Shown here: one piece after another, positions 19,357 to 27,837 of the stretch
Position numbering within the stretch: the stretch's first letter is position 1
Layout: every line of letters begins with the position of its first letter
From: Mycobacterium gordonae
GTDB taxonomy: Bacteria; Actinomycetota; Actinomycetes; Mycobacteriales; Mycobacteriaceae
Assembly (NCBI RefSeq): GCF_017086405.1
Contig: NZ_CP070973.1
Location: forward strand, 3,256,739-3,320,738
Direction of reading: 5' to 3'
DNA: 64,000 bases
Program-made: the position numbers and the translations under genes
Notes under the pieces: model-generated
Seen by the model: the letters and a program-made list of their open reading frames with translations, nothing else
What the model was told of the DNA's origin: nothing
The model's database searches: none

Positions 19357-20916
19357 CTTGACGACCTGCGAGTAGTGGAACTGCCACCGCTCCACGATGT
19401 GAAAGCCGAGATAGCCGGGGAATAGGTAGACCGGTGCCCGCCCGAACGCCGCTCCGGGCGACAACGCTTGCCCGACTTGATGATCGGGCAGTGACTTGTC
19501 CCGGTTGGTGATCGTCCACAATGTCGGACACTTGTTGATCTTCGCCGTCGTCAGCCACACCGCCACGTGACCGTCCCACAGCGCGCCGACCTTGGGCCCG
19601 TAGAAGCCCCGCTCGACGTCGATCAGCGACCGGAAGGCCGCGGGACGGGTGGCCAACAGCGCGCGGATCGGCCCGGGCCTCCACGGCACCGTGTTGTCGA
19701 CCAGTAGGCAGTCGCCGGGGGCAGCGTGGGCGCTGATGACGTCGGCGACCTGGCTGTAGTCCCAGCCTTCCTTGGCGTACGGCCCACGCTGGGTGAACAA
19801 GTAGTTGGGGAACGCGGCGGCGGCCAGCACCGCCACCAGTGCGGCCACCTGCCAGCGCCGGCGGGCGATCGCCATGATGCAGACGGCGAGGACGACGGCC
19901 GCACCCGGAGCGGTGAAGATGAGGTATCGCGGATAGTAGATCGGTTCGCTCACGGCCGAATAGATCAGCACGGTGGCGGTGGGAACCACCACCCACAGCG
20001 CGCTGACGAGCAGCAGCCGGCTTGCGCCGTGCTCGGCACGCACCTTGCCGGTGAGGCGTAGAGCGGCGGCGGTCAGTACCAGCACGCCTGACAGGATCGC
20101 GAACGGGACGCTGTGGTCGAAGTACTGGCGGTGCACGACGTCCAGGAACAGGTTCCGTTTCAGTCCGTTGATCCACCCGACCTGCCACACCTGCTGGTGA
20201 GCAAACAGCATGAACGGCGTCATCGCCCCCAGCGCAACCACCGATGTCACGGCCAGCCAGATCGCCGGCCACTTGCGCGATCCCCGGGGCGTCAGCAAGG
20301 TCAGGATTGCGGCGTAGAACAACACCAGCAACACCATGTTGACGTTGACGAGAATCGCCAGCATTAGCAGCAGCGCGTAGGACACCCAGAGCCGCGCCCG
20401 GTTGCGGCGCACCGCGGCAACCAACAGCACCGTGAGCCATGCGGCGACCGCAACCACCAGTGCCGACGAGCGTGCTTCGATGCCGGCCCAGGTCACCCGC
20501 GGGAGAATGGCGAACACGGCACCCGCACACAGCGCCGTCGCGCGCCCGGAAAACTCCTTGGCGAACACCACCACGCCCGCTGCGGCGGCCCCGACAGCCA
20601 GCGCGCTGGGGACCCGCGACCAGAACTCCGTCGGCGGGAAGATCGCGAACCAGCCGTGCATCAGCAGGTAGTAGAAGCCGTGCACGGCATCGATGTGACC
20701 CAGCAGCTTCCACAGCTCAGGTAGCGTGCGACTGGCCGAAGCCGTGATGGTCGCTCCCTCGTCGAACCACAACGACGGTCTGCCGGCCCACGCTGCGCTG
20801 ATGACGGAGGTCAGCGCCGCGACCACCCAGGGGTCGAGTAAACGACCCCTCCGATGTGTCGTGGCCGCCGGTTCGGCGTCGTCAGCCACTGGATTTTCGA
20901 CGATTGACACAGACAT
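19345..20916 (-). CDS. Membrane glycosyltransferase, GT-C type (Rv1635c/CapA-like)
   Basis: A polytopic protein of about 523 aa with roughly ten hydrophobic segments. Near the N-terminus it has SLWFDEGATITASASRTLPE, with the Asp-Glu pair in the first extracytoplasmic loop that is typical of polyprenyl-phosphate-sugar-dependent GT-C enzymes. In M. tuberculosis the gene at this position, Rv1635c (capA), adds the first mannose of the ManLAM caps using decaprenyl-phosphomannose. The start at ATG 20916 (MSVSIVENPVADDAEP) is chosen because the frame upstream is antisense to other DNA and lacks coding character. It is divergent from the TB15.3-like gene with about 120 bp between. Confidence 0.9.
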   Translation of the reverse strand: MSVSIVENPVADDAEPAATTHRRGRLLDPWVVAALTSVISAAWAGRPSLWFDEGATITASASRTLPELWKLLGHIDAVHGFYYLLMHGWFAIFPPTEFWSRVPSALAVGAAAAGVVVFAKEFSGRATALCAGAVFAILPRVTWAGIEARSSALVVAVAAWLTVLLVAAVRRNRARLWVSYALLLMLAILVNVNMVLLVLFYAAILTLLTPRGSRKWPAIWLAVTSVVALGAMTPFMLFAHQQVWQVGWINGLKRNLFLDVVHRQYFDHSVPFAILSGVLVLTAAALRLTGKVRAEHGASRLLLVSALWVVVPTATVLIYSAVSEPIYYPRYLIFTAPGAAVVLAVCIMAIARRRWQVAALVAVLAAAAFPNYLFTQRGPYAKEGWDYSQVADVISAHAAPGDCLLVDNTVPWRPGPIRALLATRPAAFRSLIDVERGFYGPKVGALWDGHVAVWLTTAKINKCPTLWTITNRDKSLPDHQVGQALSPGAAFGRAPVYLFPGYLGFHIVERWQFHYSQVVKSSR

Positions 20917-21039
20917 GGTTGATCTCAACTTTATGTGCACAGGCGGCCGGGACGTGACCCGCGCCGCAAACCTCTCCCGTCTGGGTCCAGCAACGCGATA
21001 GGGTCTTGAGTTGGCGGACACCGACACCTTGGAGGGTAA

Positions 21040-21480
21040 ATGAGCGCCTATCAAACCGTGGTCGTAGGGACTGACGGCTCGGATTCGTCGCTGCGCGCGG
21101 TCGACAGGGCAGCCGCGATCGCGGGGGCGGACGCCAAATTGATCATTGCGTCGGCATACCTGCCGCAGCACGAGGACGCGCGTGCGGTCGACGCCCTGAA
21201 GAGCGAGAGCTACAAGGTCACCGGCACCGGCCCCATCTACGAGATCCTGCACGACGCAAAGGAGCGGGCACACAACGCCGGGGCGAAGAACGTCGAGGAG
21301 CGGGCGATCGAGGGCGCGCCGGTGGACGCGCTGGTTCAGCTCGCTGAGTCGGAGAAAGCGGATCTGCTGGTGGTCGGCAACGTAGGTCTAAGCACGATCG
21401 CGGGCCGGCTGCTCGGTTCTGTGCCGGCGAACGTCTCCCGGAAGGCCAAGGTCGACGTCCTGATCGTGCACACCACCTAG
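21040..21480 (+). CDS. Universal stress protein (TB15.3/Rv1636-like)
   Basis: 146 aa, one Usp domain. It starts MSAYQTVVVGTDGSDSSLRAV and ends with the nucleotide-binding signature GNVGLSTIAGRLLGSVPANV (GxxG-9x-GS). The M. tuberculosis orthologue Rv1636 binds cAMP with high affinity and is thought to buffer cAMP in the cytosol. ATG 21040 has GGAGGG at 21031-21036. It is convergent with the MBL gene (11 bp gap). Confidence 0.95.
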   Translation: MSAYQTVVVGTDGSDSSLRAVDRAAAIAGADAKLIIASAYLPQHEDARAVDALKSESYKVTGTGPIYEILHDAKERAHNAGAKNVEERAIEGAPVDALVQLAESEKADLLVVGNVGLSTIAGRLLGSVPANVSRKAKVDVLIVHTT

Positions 21481-21483
21481 AAC

Positions 21484-21502
21484 CGGGGCGTCACCAGCCC
21501 CG
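21484..21502. terminator. Short GC hairpin between convergent genes
   Basis: CGGGGC at 21484-21489 pairs with GCCCCG at 21497-21502 around a 7-nt loop, right where the TB15.3-like gene and the MBL gene converge. There is no U-tract, so it is at best a weak or factor-assisted terminator. Confidence 0.3.
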
Positions 21503-22174
21503 CTCGCGCCACTCCTGGATGTGCGGGCGTTCGGCGCCCAGCACGGTGTCGTCGCCGTGGCCCGGGTAGATCACGGTGGAATCGTCGTACACGTCGAACA
21601 CCCGGGTGGTGACGTCGCCGAGCAATTGTTCGAAGTCGCCCGGCTGCCACGTTTTGCCGACACCGCCCGGGAACAAGCAGTCGCCGGTGAACAAGTGGGT
21701 GACACCACCGGTTGCGGGGCCGTCCAATGCCAGCGCGATCGATCCCGGGGTGTGCCCCCGCAAATGGATCACTTGGAACGTCAGCTCACCGATCTGCACC
21801 GTGTCGCCGTTGGCCAGCAAACGGTCCGGGCGGACCGGAAGCGGCTCGGCGTCGATTTCGTGGGCGGCCGTCGCCGATCCGGTGGCCGCCACGACGGCTG
21901 CCAGCGCCTGCCAGTGGTCGAAGTGCTGGTGGCTGGTCAGGATCAGCGATAACGTCGGCGCGTACCGTCGTATGAGGTCGATCAGAACGTCGGCGTCGTT
22001 CGCGGCATCGATGAGCAGCGTTTCTCCGGTCGCAGAACATGTGATCAGGTAGGCGTTGTTGTCCATCGGGCCTACCGAAGCCTTCACGATCGTCGCTCCG
22101 GGCAGCGTGCGCCGGGCCGCCGTGCCCGGTTCGACGTGTCCGGTGTAGTCGTCGCTGAGCTGGGAAGCGGTCAT
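21491..22174 (-). CDS. Metallo-beta-lactamase-fold hydrolase (Rv1637c-like)
   Basis: 227 aa of the glyoxalase II-like group. Metal-binding motif LTSHQHFDHW (HxHxDH), then GHTPGSIAL, then the metal-bridging Asp in FTGDCLFPGG, and YPGHGDDTVLG at the end. These residues would bind two metal ions and activate water; the substrate may be an acyl-thiol or thioester but is not known. ATG 22174 is used. The gene lies between TB15.3 and uvrA exactly as in M. tuberculosis. Confidence 0.93.
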   Translation of the reverse strand: MTASQLSDDYTGHVEPGTAARRTLPGATIVKASVGPMDNNAYLITCSATGETLLIDAANDADVLIDLIRRYAPTLSLILTSHQHFDHWQALAAVVAATGSATAAHEIDAEPLPVRPDRLLANGDTVQIGELTFQVIHLRGHTPGSIALALDGPATGGVTHLFTGDCLFPGGVGKTWQPGDFEQLLGDVTTRVFDVYDDSTVIYPGHGDDTVLGAERPHIQEWRERGW

Positions 22175-22299
22175 ACCCCAGCAGGCTACTTGGACGGCTG
22201 GCCGGGGTGCTTGTCGGTGGGGCGACCTAGCATGGAATGCGGCCTGCGTTCTGACCGTTTATGACCAGGGCGACACGAGTTTCAGCTGAAAGGGGCAGC

Positions 22300-25206
22300 G
22301 TGGCTGACCGCCTCATCGTCAAGGGCGCACGCGAGCACAATCTGCGCAGCGTCGACCTTGATCTACCCCGGGATGCCTTGATCGTCTTCACCGGGCTGTC
22401 CGGGTCGGGTAAGTCCTCGCTGGCGTTCGACACCATTTTCGCCGAGGGTCAGCGGCGTTACGTGGAATCGCTGTCGGCATACGCCCGCCAGTTCCTGGGG
22501 CAGATGGACAAGCCGGATGTCGACTTCATCGAGGGGCTGTCGCCGGCGGTGTCCATCGACCAGAAGTCGACCAACCGCAACCCGCGCTCGACGGTCGGCA
22601 CTATCACCGAGGTGTACGACTACCTGCGCCTGCTGTACGCCCGCGCCGGCACCCCGCACTGCCCGGCCTGCGGTGAGCGCATCGCGCGCCAGACGCCGCA
22701 GCAAATCGTCGACCAGGTGCTGGCGATGGAGGAAGGCATCCGGTTCCTGGTGCTCGCGCCGGTGGTGCGAACCCGCAAAGGCGAGTTCGCCGACTTGTTC
22801 GACAAGCTCAACGCCCAGGGCTACAGCCGGGTGCGGGTCGACGGAGTGGTGCACCCGTTGACCGAGCCGCCGAAACTGAAGAAGCAGGAAAAGCACGACA
22901 TCGAGGTGGTGGTGGACCGCCTGACCGTCAAAGCGAGCGCCAAGCAGCGGCTCACCGACTCGGTGGAGACCGCGCTGAATCTGGCCGACGGCATTGTGGT
23001 GCTGGAATTCCCCGACGACCGCGACGAGCATGATCACCCTCGTGAGCAGCGGTTCTCCGAGAAGCTCGCCTGCCCGAACGGGCATGCGCTGGCGGTCGAC
23101 GACCTGGAGCCGCGGTCCTTCTCCTTCAACTCCCCGTACGGCGCCTGCCCCGAGTGCGTCGGTCTGGGTATCCGCAAGGAGGTCGATCCCGACCTGGTGG
23201 TGCCCGATCCAGATCTGACGCTGGCCGAAGGCGCGGTGGCGCCCTGGTCGTCCGGCCACACCGCGGAGTACTTCACCCGGATGATGGCCGGGCTGGGCGA
23301 CGCGCTCGGGTTCGACGTCGACACCCCGTGGCGCAAGCTGCCGGCCAAGGCCCGCAAGGCAATTCTGGAGGGCGCCGACGAGCAGGTGCATGTGCGGTAT
23401 CGCAATCGGTACGGGCGCACCCGCTCGTACTACGCGGAGTTCGAGGGCGTGCTGGCGTTCCTGCAACGCAAGATGGCTCAGACAGAGTCCGAACAGATGA
23501 AGGAGCGCTACGAGGGCTTCATGCGGGATATCCCGTGCCCGGTGTGTGACGGCACGCGGCTGAAGCCGGAAATCCTGGCGGTCATGCTGACCGCGGGGGA
23601 GTACGGCCCGAAGTCCATCGCCGAAGTCTGTGAGCTGTCGATAGCTGACTGCTCAGACTTTCTGAACGCCCTCACGCTGGGCACCCGCGAGGCGGCGATC
23701 GCCGGGCAGGTGCTCAAAGAGATCCAGTCGCGGTTGGGGTTCCTGCTCGACGTTGGGCTGGAGTACCTGTCGCTGTCGCGGGCGGCGGCCACGCTGTCCG
23801 GCGGTGAGGCCCAGCGCATCCGGCTGGCTACCCAGATCGGCTCCGGGCTGGTCGGCGTGCTCTATGTGCTCGACGAGCCGTCCATCGGTCTGCATCAGCG
23901 CGACAACCGCAGGCTCATCGAAACCCTCACGCGTCTCAGGGATTTGGGCAATACGCTGATCGTCGTCGAGCACGACGAGGACACCATCGAGCACGCGGAC
24001 TGGATCGTCGACATCGGCCCCAGGGCCGGCGAGCACGGCGGCCTCATCGTGCACAGTGGCCCGTACAGCGAGTTGCTGACCAACAAGGAGTCGATTACCG
24101 GCGCCTATCTGTCCGGGCGCGAAAGCATCGAGATGCCCGCGCTGCGACGGCCGACCGACCGCAAGCGGCAGCTCACCGTCGTCGGCGCCCGCGAACACAA
24201 CCTGCGCGGCATCGACGTGTCATTCCCGCTTGGAGTGCTGACCTCGGTCACCGGGGTGTCCGGATCCGGCAAATCGACGTTGGTGAATGACATCCTGGCC
24301 GCAGTGCTGGCTAACCGTCTCAACGGTGCGCGGCAGGTGCCCGGCCGCCATACCCGTGTCACCGGCCTGGACCACCTGGACAAGCTGGTCCGGGTTGATC
24401 AGTCGCCGATCGGGCGAACGCCGCGATCCAATCCAGCTACCTACACCGGGGTGTTCGACAAGATCCGGACGCTGTTCGCCGCCACCACCGAAGCGAAAGT
24501 TCGCGGCTACCAACCGGGCCGGTTCTCGTTCAATGTCAAGGGTGGTCGCTGCGAAGCCTGCACCGGTGACGGCACCATCAAGATTGAGATGAACTTCTTG
24601 CCCGATGTGTATGTGCCGTGCGAGGTCTGTCAGGGCGCCCGGTACAACCGGGAGACCCTGGAGGTGCACTACAAGGGCAAGACCATCTCCGAGGTGCTGG
24701 ACATGTCGATCGAGGAGGCTGCGGAGTTCTTCGAGCCGATCAGCGGCATCCACCGCTACCTGCGCACCCTGGTCGAGGTCGGTTTGGGTTACGTGCGCCT
24801 CGGGCAACCCGCACCGACATTGTCCGGTGGTGAGGCGCAGCGGGTGAAGTTGGCTTCCGAGCTGCAGAAGCGCTCGACCGGGCGGACGATCTACGTCCTC
24901 GACGAGCCGACCACCGGGCTACATTTCGACGACATCCGCAAGCTGCTGAAGGTGATCAACGGCCTGGTCGACAAAGGCAACACGGTGATCGTGATCGAAC
25001 ACAACCTGGACGTTATCAAGACCTCGGACTGGATCGTCGACATGGGACCCGAAGGCGGCGCCGGCGGCGGAACCGTTGTCGCGCAAGGCACTCCGGAGGA
25101 CGTGGCCGCGGTCCCGGAAAGCTACACCGGCAAGTTCCTGGCCGAGGTGGTGGCGCCGCCGACAGCACGACGGGCCAACACCAAGCGGCGCAAAGTCAGC
25201 GCGTAA
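22300..25206 (+). CDS. uvrA: Excinuclease ABC subunit A
   Basis: UvrA is the damage sensor and loader of nucleotide excision repair, a dimer with two ABC ATPase units. The first has Walker [10 protein letters not shown], zinc cysteines in [10 protein letters not shown] and [10 protein letters not shown], signature [12 protein letters not shown] and Walker [14 protein letters not shown]. The second has [13 protein letters not shown], the zinc module [19 protein letters not shown] then [22 protein letters not shown] and [16 protein letters not shown] 22300 ([20 protein letters not shown]) is preferred over ATG 22261 because mycobacterial UvrA proteins start there and AAAGGGG lies at 22289-22295. 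Length is about 968 aa. Confidence 0.97.
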   Translation: MADRLIVKGAREHNLRSVDLDLPRDALIVFTGLSGSGKSSLAFDTIFAEGQRRYVESLSAYARQFLGQMDKPDVDFIEGLSPAVSIDQKSTNRNPRSTVGTITEVYDYLRLLYARAGTPHCPACGERIARQTPQQIVDQVLAMEEGIRFLVLAPVVRTRKGEFADLFDKLNAQGYSRVRVDGVVHPLTEPPKLKKQEKHDIEVVVDRLTVKASAKQRLTDSVETALNLADGIVVLEFPDDRDEHDHPREQRFSEKLACPNGHALAVDDLEPRSFSFNSPYGACPECVGLGIRKEVDPDLVVPDPDLTLAEGAVAPWSSGHTAEYFTRMMAGLGDALGFDVDTPWRKLPAKARKAILEGADEQVHVRYRNRYGRTRSYYAEFEGVLAFLQRKMAQTESEQMKERYEGFMRDIPCPVCDGTRLKPEILAVMLTAGEYGPKSIAEVCELSIADCSDFLNALTLGTREAAIAGQVLKEIQSRLGFLLDVGLEYLSLSRAAATLSGGEAQRIRLATQIGSGLVGVLYVLDEPSIGLHQRDNRRLIETLTRLRDLGNTLIVVEHDEDTIEHADWIVDIGPRAGEHGGLIVHSGPYSELLTNKESITGAYLSGRESIEMPALRRPTDRKRQLTVVGAREHNLRGIDVSFPLGVLTSVTGVSGSGKSTLVNDILAAVLANRLNGARQVPGRHTRVTGLDHLDKLVRVDQSPIGRTPRSNPATYTGVFDKIRTLFAATTEAKVRGYQPGRFSFNVKGGRCEACTGDGTIKIEMNFLPDVYVPCEVCQGARYNRETLEVHYKGKTISEVLDMSIEEAAEFFEPISGIHRYLRTLVEVGLGYVRLGQPAPTLSGGEAQRVKLASELQKRSTGRTIYVLDEPTTGLHFDDIRKLLKVINGLVDKGNTVIVIEHNLDVIKTSDWIVDMGPEGGAGGGTVVAQGTPEDVAAVPESYTGKFLAEVVAPPTARRANTKRRKVSA

Positions 25207-25211
25207 CACTC

Positions 25212-25226
25212 CCGGCGCTGCGCCGG
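25212..25226. terminator. Hairpin after uvrA
   Basis: CCGGCG at 25212-25217 pairs with CGCCGG at 25221-25226 around CTG, six bases after the uvrA stop. It lacks a U-tract and faces the convergent transporter gene. Confidence 0.35.
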
Positions 25227-25272
25227 CCGCATCACACCTACTGCCAACAGCGGGGCCCGCGTGCTCGCTGAG

Positions 25273-26151
25273 TCAGGCCCGGAGGGTAGCGGCTGCCTTC
25301 TCCGTCTCCGCACCTTCCCCACGGGCCAGCGCAATCGTGGCTGCCAGCATCGCCGCGATCGCTAGCGGCAGCGCAACCGCCCCGGCACCCTGGACCGTCA
25401 GGTGCTCACCGAGCACCAGCACGCCCAGCATCACCGCGACCAGCGGCTCGCCGACCAGCATGATCGGCACGGAGGCCTGCAAGGCACCGGCATGGAACGC
25501 CCACTGCTGCAGCACCGTCGCCGCAACCGCCAGAGCGACCAGCACGTACGGTGCGGGGGCGGTGAGCAGGGCGTGCCAGCCTCCCACCGCGTAGCGCTGC
25601 GTGCAGGTCTTGGTAAGCACGGCGATCATCCCGAGCAACAGGGCCACCGCCACACCTAGCCAGGTGGCGCGGACCCGGTCGGTGGTGCGACGGGCAGCCA
25701 GCACCGCGACGACCACCGGCACCGCTGCGACCAGCGCCAGCGCCCACGCCGGCGTCGGAGGCCGGTAGTGCCCCTCTCGCGGTTGGCCCACCAGCACGAA
25801 CACCGCGAGTGCGGCGGTAAGCAGGCTCGCCCAGGCCCACTCGGAGCCCGGCACCCGATTCCCTGACCGCACCGCGCTCAGGGGCAGCACGAACAGCAGG
25901 GAGGAGACCAGCATCGGTTGCACCAACAGCAGCGACCCGTGCGCCAAGGCCAGGGCTTGAAACACGTATCCGGCGATGGCGGCGGTGGTACCGGCCCACC
26001 ACAGCCGGTCCCGAATCACTGCCACGGCACTTGGGGATCCGCCCGCTACCGCCTGCAGAGCGGCCTGCCGAACGACGATGCCAACCGCCGCGACAAACGA
26101 TGCCAGCAACGCCGAGCCGATCGCGACCGCATGCGACATCAGCCAGTCCAT
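25273..26151 (-). CDS. DMT/EamA-like membrane transporter
   Basis: 292 aa with about ten hydrophobic helices arranged as two similar halves, the layout of the drug/metabolite transporter superfamily. The second half contains GALQASVPIMLVGEPLVAVM, close to the usual EamA segment with a Pro and a Glu. Start ATG 26151. It is the last of three same-strand genes (small protein, YcaQ-like protein, this one), spaced 16 and 52 bp, and probably in one transcript. The substrate is unknown. Confidence 0.8.
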   Translation of the reverse strand: MDWLMSHAVAIGSALLASFVAAVGIVVRQAALQAVAGGSPSAVAVIRDRLWWAGTTAAIAGYVFQALALAHGSLLLVQPMLVSSLLFVLPLSAVRSGNRVPGSEWAWASLLTAALAVFVLVGQPREGHYRPPTPAWALALVAAVPVVVAVLAARRTTDRVRATWLGVAVALLLGMIAVLTKTCTQRYAVGGWHALLTAPAPYVLVALAVAATVLQQWAFHAGALQASVPIMLVGEPLVAVMLGVLVLGEHLTVQGAGAVALPLAIAAMLAATIALARGEGAETEKAAATLRA

Positions 26152-26203
26152 GGCTCAGGCATACCCCTTGTCCCGTGCTTTCCCATCGTCCTGTGCTTCG
26201 ATG

Positions 26204-27385
26204 TCACGCCCGAAGGCCCGACTTCGACAGCGGTGACGGGAAGCGTGCGCTGATCCGGACCCCGTTCAGCCATTCGGTGAGCTGGTCGGCCTGCTGCTGC
26301 AAGGTCTGTCGCGCTTCGCTGCCGGGGTCTTCCAGCAGCTGCAGATGCACGCGCGCGTCTTGCTTATCGGCGGGGTCCTGACACCAGCCGCCAACCACGC
26401 GTCCGTTCCACCAAGCCGTTGGCCCGGCGTTGCCGTTGCTGTCGAAGATCTGCTCGCGATGCTCGCCCAGGTACCAGTGCCGTTCGGACCAGCCCATGGT
26501 GGTGGGATCCAGACCGGGCAGCAGGGCGCCGCACGGAGCCACTTCCGGTTCTACGCCCAAGTCGTTGGCCAACGCGTAACCGGCGCCGCCGTGCAAGTCG
26601 ACCTCCACCGCGCCGATGGTGGCCAGCGCCGCCCGCACCGCGGTCAACGTGGTGCCGAACCACCACTTGATGTCGTTGACCGTCGCCGGGCCGAATGTCT
26701 GTAACCATCGGCGGATCAACTCGGCCCGCGCCGCCGCTTCCGGCATCGGTTCGCCGGACTGCGCGAGCCAGTCCGCGGCGGCGCTCCAGCGCGGGCGCGA
26801 CGCGGTCCAGCCCCCGTCGTTGGGGCCCCGCATGATGTCACCGCGCGCAGACAGCACTGTCAACACTCGCGGCGCCACGGGAACCGTGCCGCCCCAGCGC
26901 TTTCCGGGGGCCGGGTCGTAGTTGCCGGCCAACTCCGGCAGCGCTTTGCGCAGTTCGGTGCTGCTGGTCGGGCCGTGGTCAGCCAGATGGCGCACCACCG
27001 CGGCGCACGCCTGGTCCAGCCAGCTCTCGCCGTCCGTGGTCACGCCGGCCTTATGCAGGTCGGTGAGCAGTCGGCGCCGCTCGGTGTCGGCTACCTGAGC
27101 GCTGGCCGCCGACTGAACCAGCCCCACGTCTTCGGAGTTCACCACCCATAAGGTCCTACGCATCGCCAGTTGCTTGACGGCAGAGCGCTTCTCGTACAGA
27201 ACCCGGTCCAGGTCGCCGGTCGAGAACGCGCGGCACCGCGCCCACAGTGACAGGTAGGGAGTGGCAGGATCGGTGGCGTGCAGGCCTATCAGCCCGGCGG
27301 TCACCCGGGACACGGAGCCGGCGCCGGAAAGAAAATGCCTGCGCGCCAACCGGTTCCGGCGTTCGGCGATGCTGAATCTACGCAT
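26204..27385 (-). CDS. Winged-helix DNA-binding protein, AlkZ/YcaQ-like
   Basis: 393 aa. The start MRRFSIAERRNRLARRHFLS and the segments GLIGLHATDPATPYLSLWAR, MRRTLWVVNSEDVGLVQSAA and FGPATVNDIKWWFG are typical of the HTH_42 (PF06224) family. Some members (AlkZ, YcaQ) unhook DNA crosslinks as glycosylases, but others are uncharacterised. The catalytic QxQ or QxD motif of the proven glycosylases could not be found with confidence, although GLHATDPATPY occupies the matching place. ATG 27385 is the start. It lies between the small hydrophilic protein and the transporter, on the same strand. Confidence 0.85.
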   Translation of the reverse strand: MRRFSIAERRNRLARRHFLSGAGSVSRVTAGLIGLHATDPATPYLSLWARCRAFSTGDLDRVLYEKRSAVKQLAMRRTLWVVNSEDVGLVQSAASAQVADTERRRLLTDLHKAGVTTDGESWLDQACAAVVRHLADHGPTSSTELRKALPELAGNYDPAPGKRWGGTVPVAPRVLTVLSARGDIMRGPNDGGWTASRPRWSAAADWLAQSGEPMPEAAARAELIRRWLQTFGPATVNDIKWWFGTTLTAVRAALATIGAVEVDLHGGAGYALANDLGVEPEVAPCGALLPGLDPTTMGWSERHWYLGEHREQIFDSNGNAGPTAWWNGRVVGGWCQDPADKQDARVHLQLLEDPGSEARQTLQQQADQLTEWLNGVRISARFPSPLSKSGLRA

Positions 27386-27401
27386 CAGTCACCGAGTGAC
27401 G

Positions 27402-27632
27402 TCAGTCATCGGTGCGCATCGACTCCCGGATATTCGCCAGGCGCTCGGCTGCCGCTCGCTGACGCTGCTCGTACTGCTCCTCGACGGACCTGCCTTCGGC
27501 GGTTTCGGCTGCGAGTTCTTCGGCACCCTGCGCGGCCCCGAAGCGCGACTCGATCTTCTCGCGCACCGAGTCGAATTTCGGCACGCCGGAGTCGTCGTAT
27601 CCGGGGTCGGTATTCGGCGGCTGTCCAGGCAT
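27402..27632 (-). CDS. Small hydrophilic protein (Rv1638A-like)
   Basis: 76 residues from ATG 27632: MPGQPPNTDPGYDDSGVPKF, then a charged segment with KIESRF and EQYEQRQRAAAERLANIRES that looks like one long helix or coiled coil. No membrane segment or known domain. M. tuberculosis has a small gene, Rv1638A, after uvrA, which this resembles by position and composition. No strong ribosome-binding site precedes the ATG, so a longer product from the upstream frame is possible. Function unknown. Confidence 0.65.
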   Translation of the reverse strand: MPGQPPNTDPGYDDSGVPKFDSVREKIESRFGAAQGAEELAAETAEGRSVEEQYEQRQRAAAERLANIRESMRTDD

Positions 27633-27837
27633 GCTGAACAGGGTACTGGCGCAGGTTCTTGAAGGCGTTCTGACGGCAGCGGTGCTGATCCTGTCTGAAC
27701 CAATCAGCGTATCCGCCGGCGGAATAGCCGCAGACGGCAAAGGCGAGTAGCAGGGAAAGTCCGGACAAGCCGTCACCCGATGTACTTGCGGGCCGTCGGC
27801 GGCAATTCCTGCGCTCGAAGCGGTCAACGATGCGGGG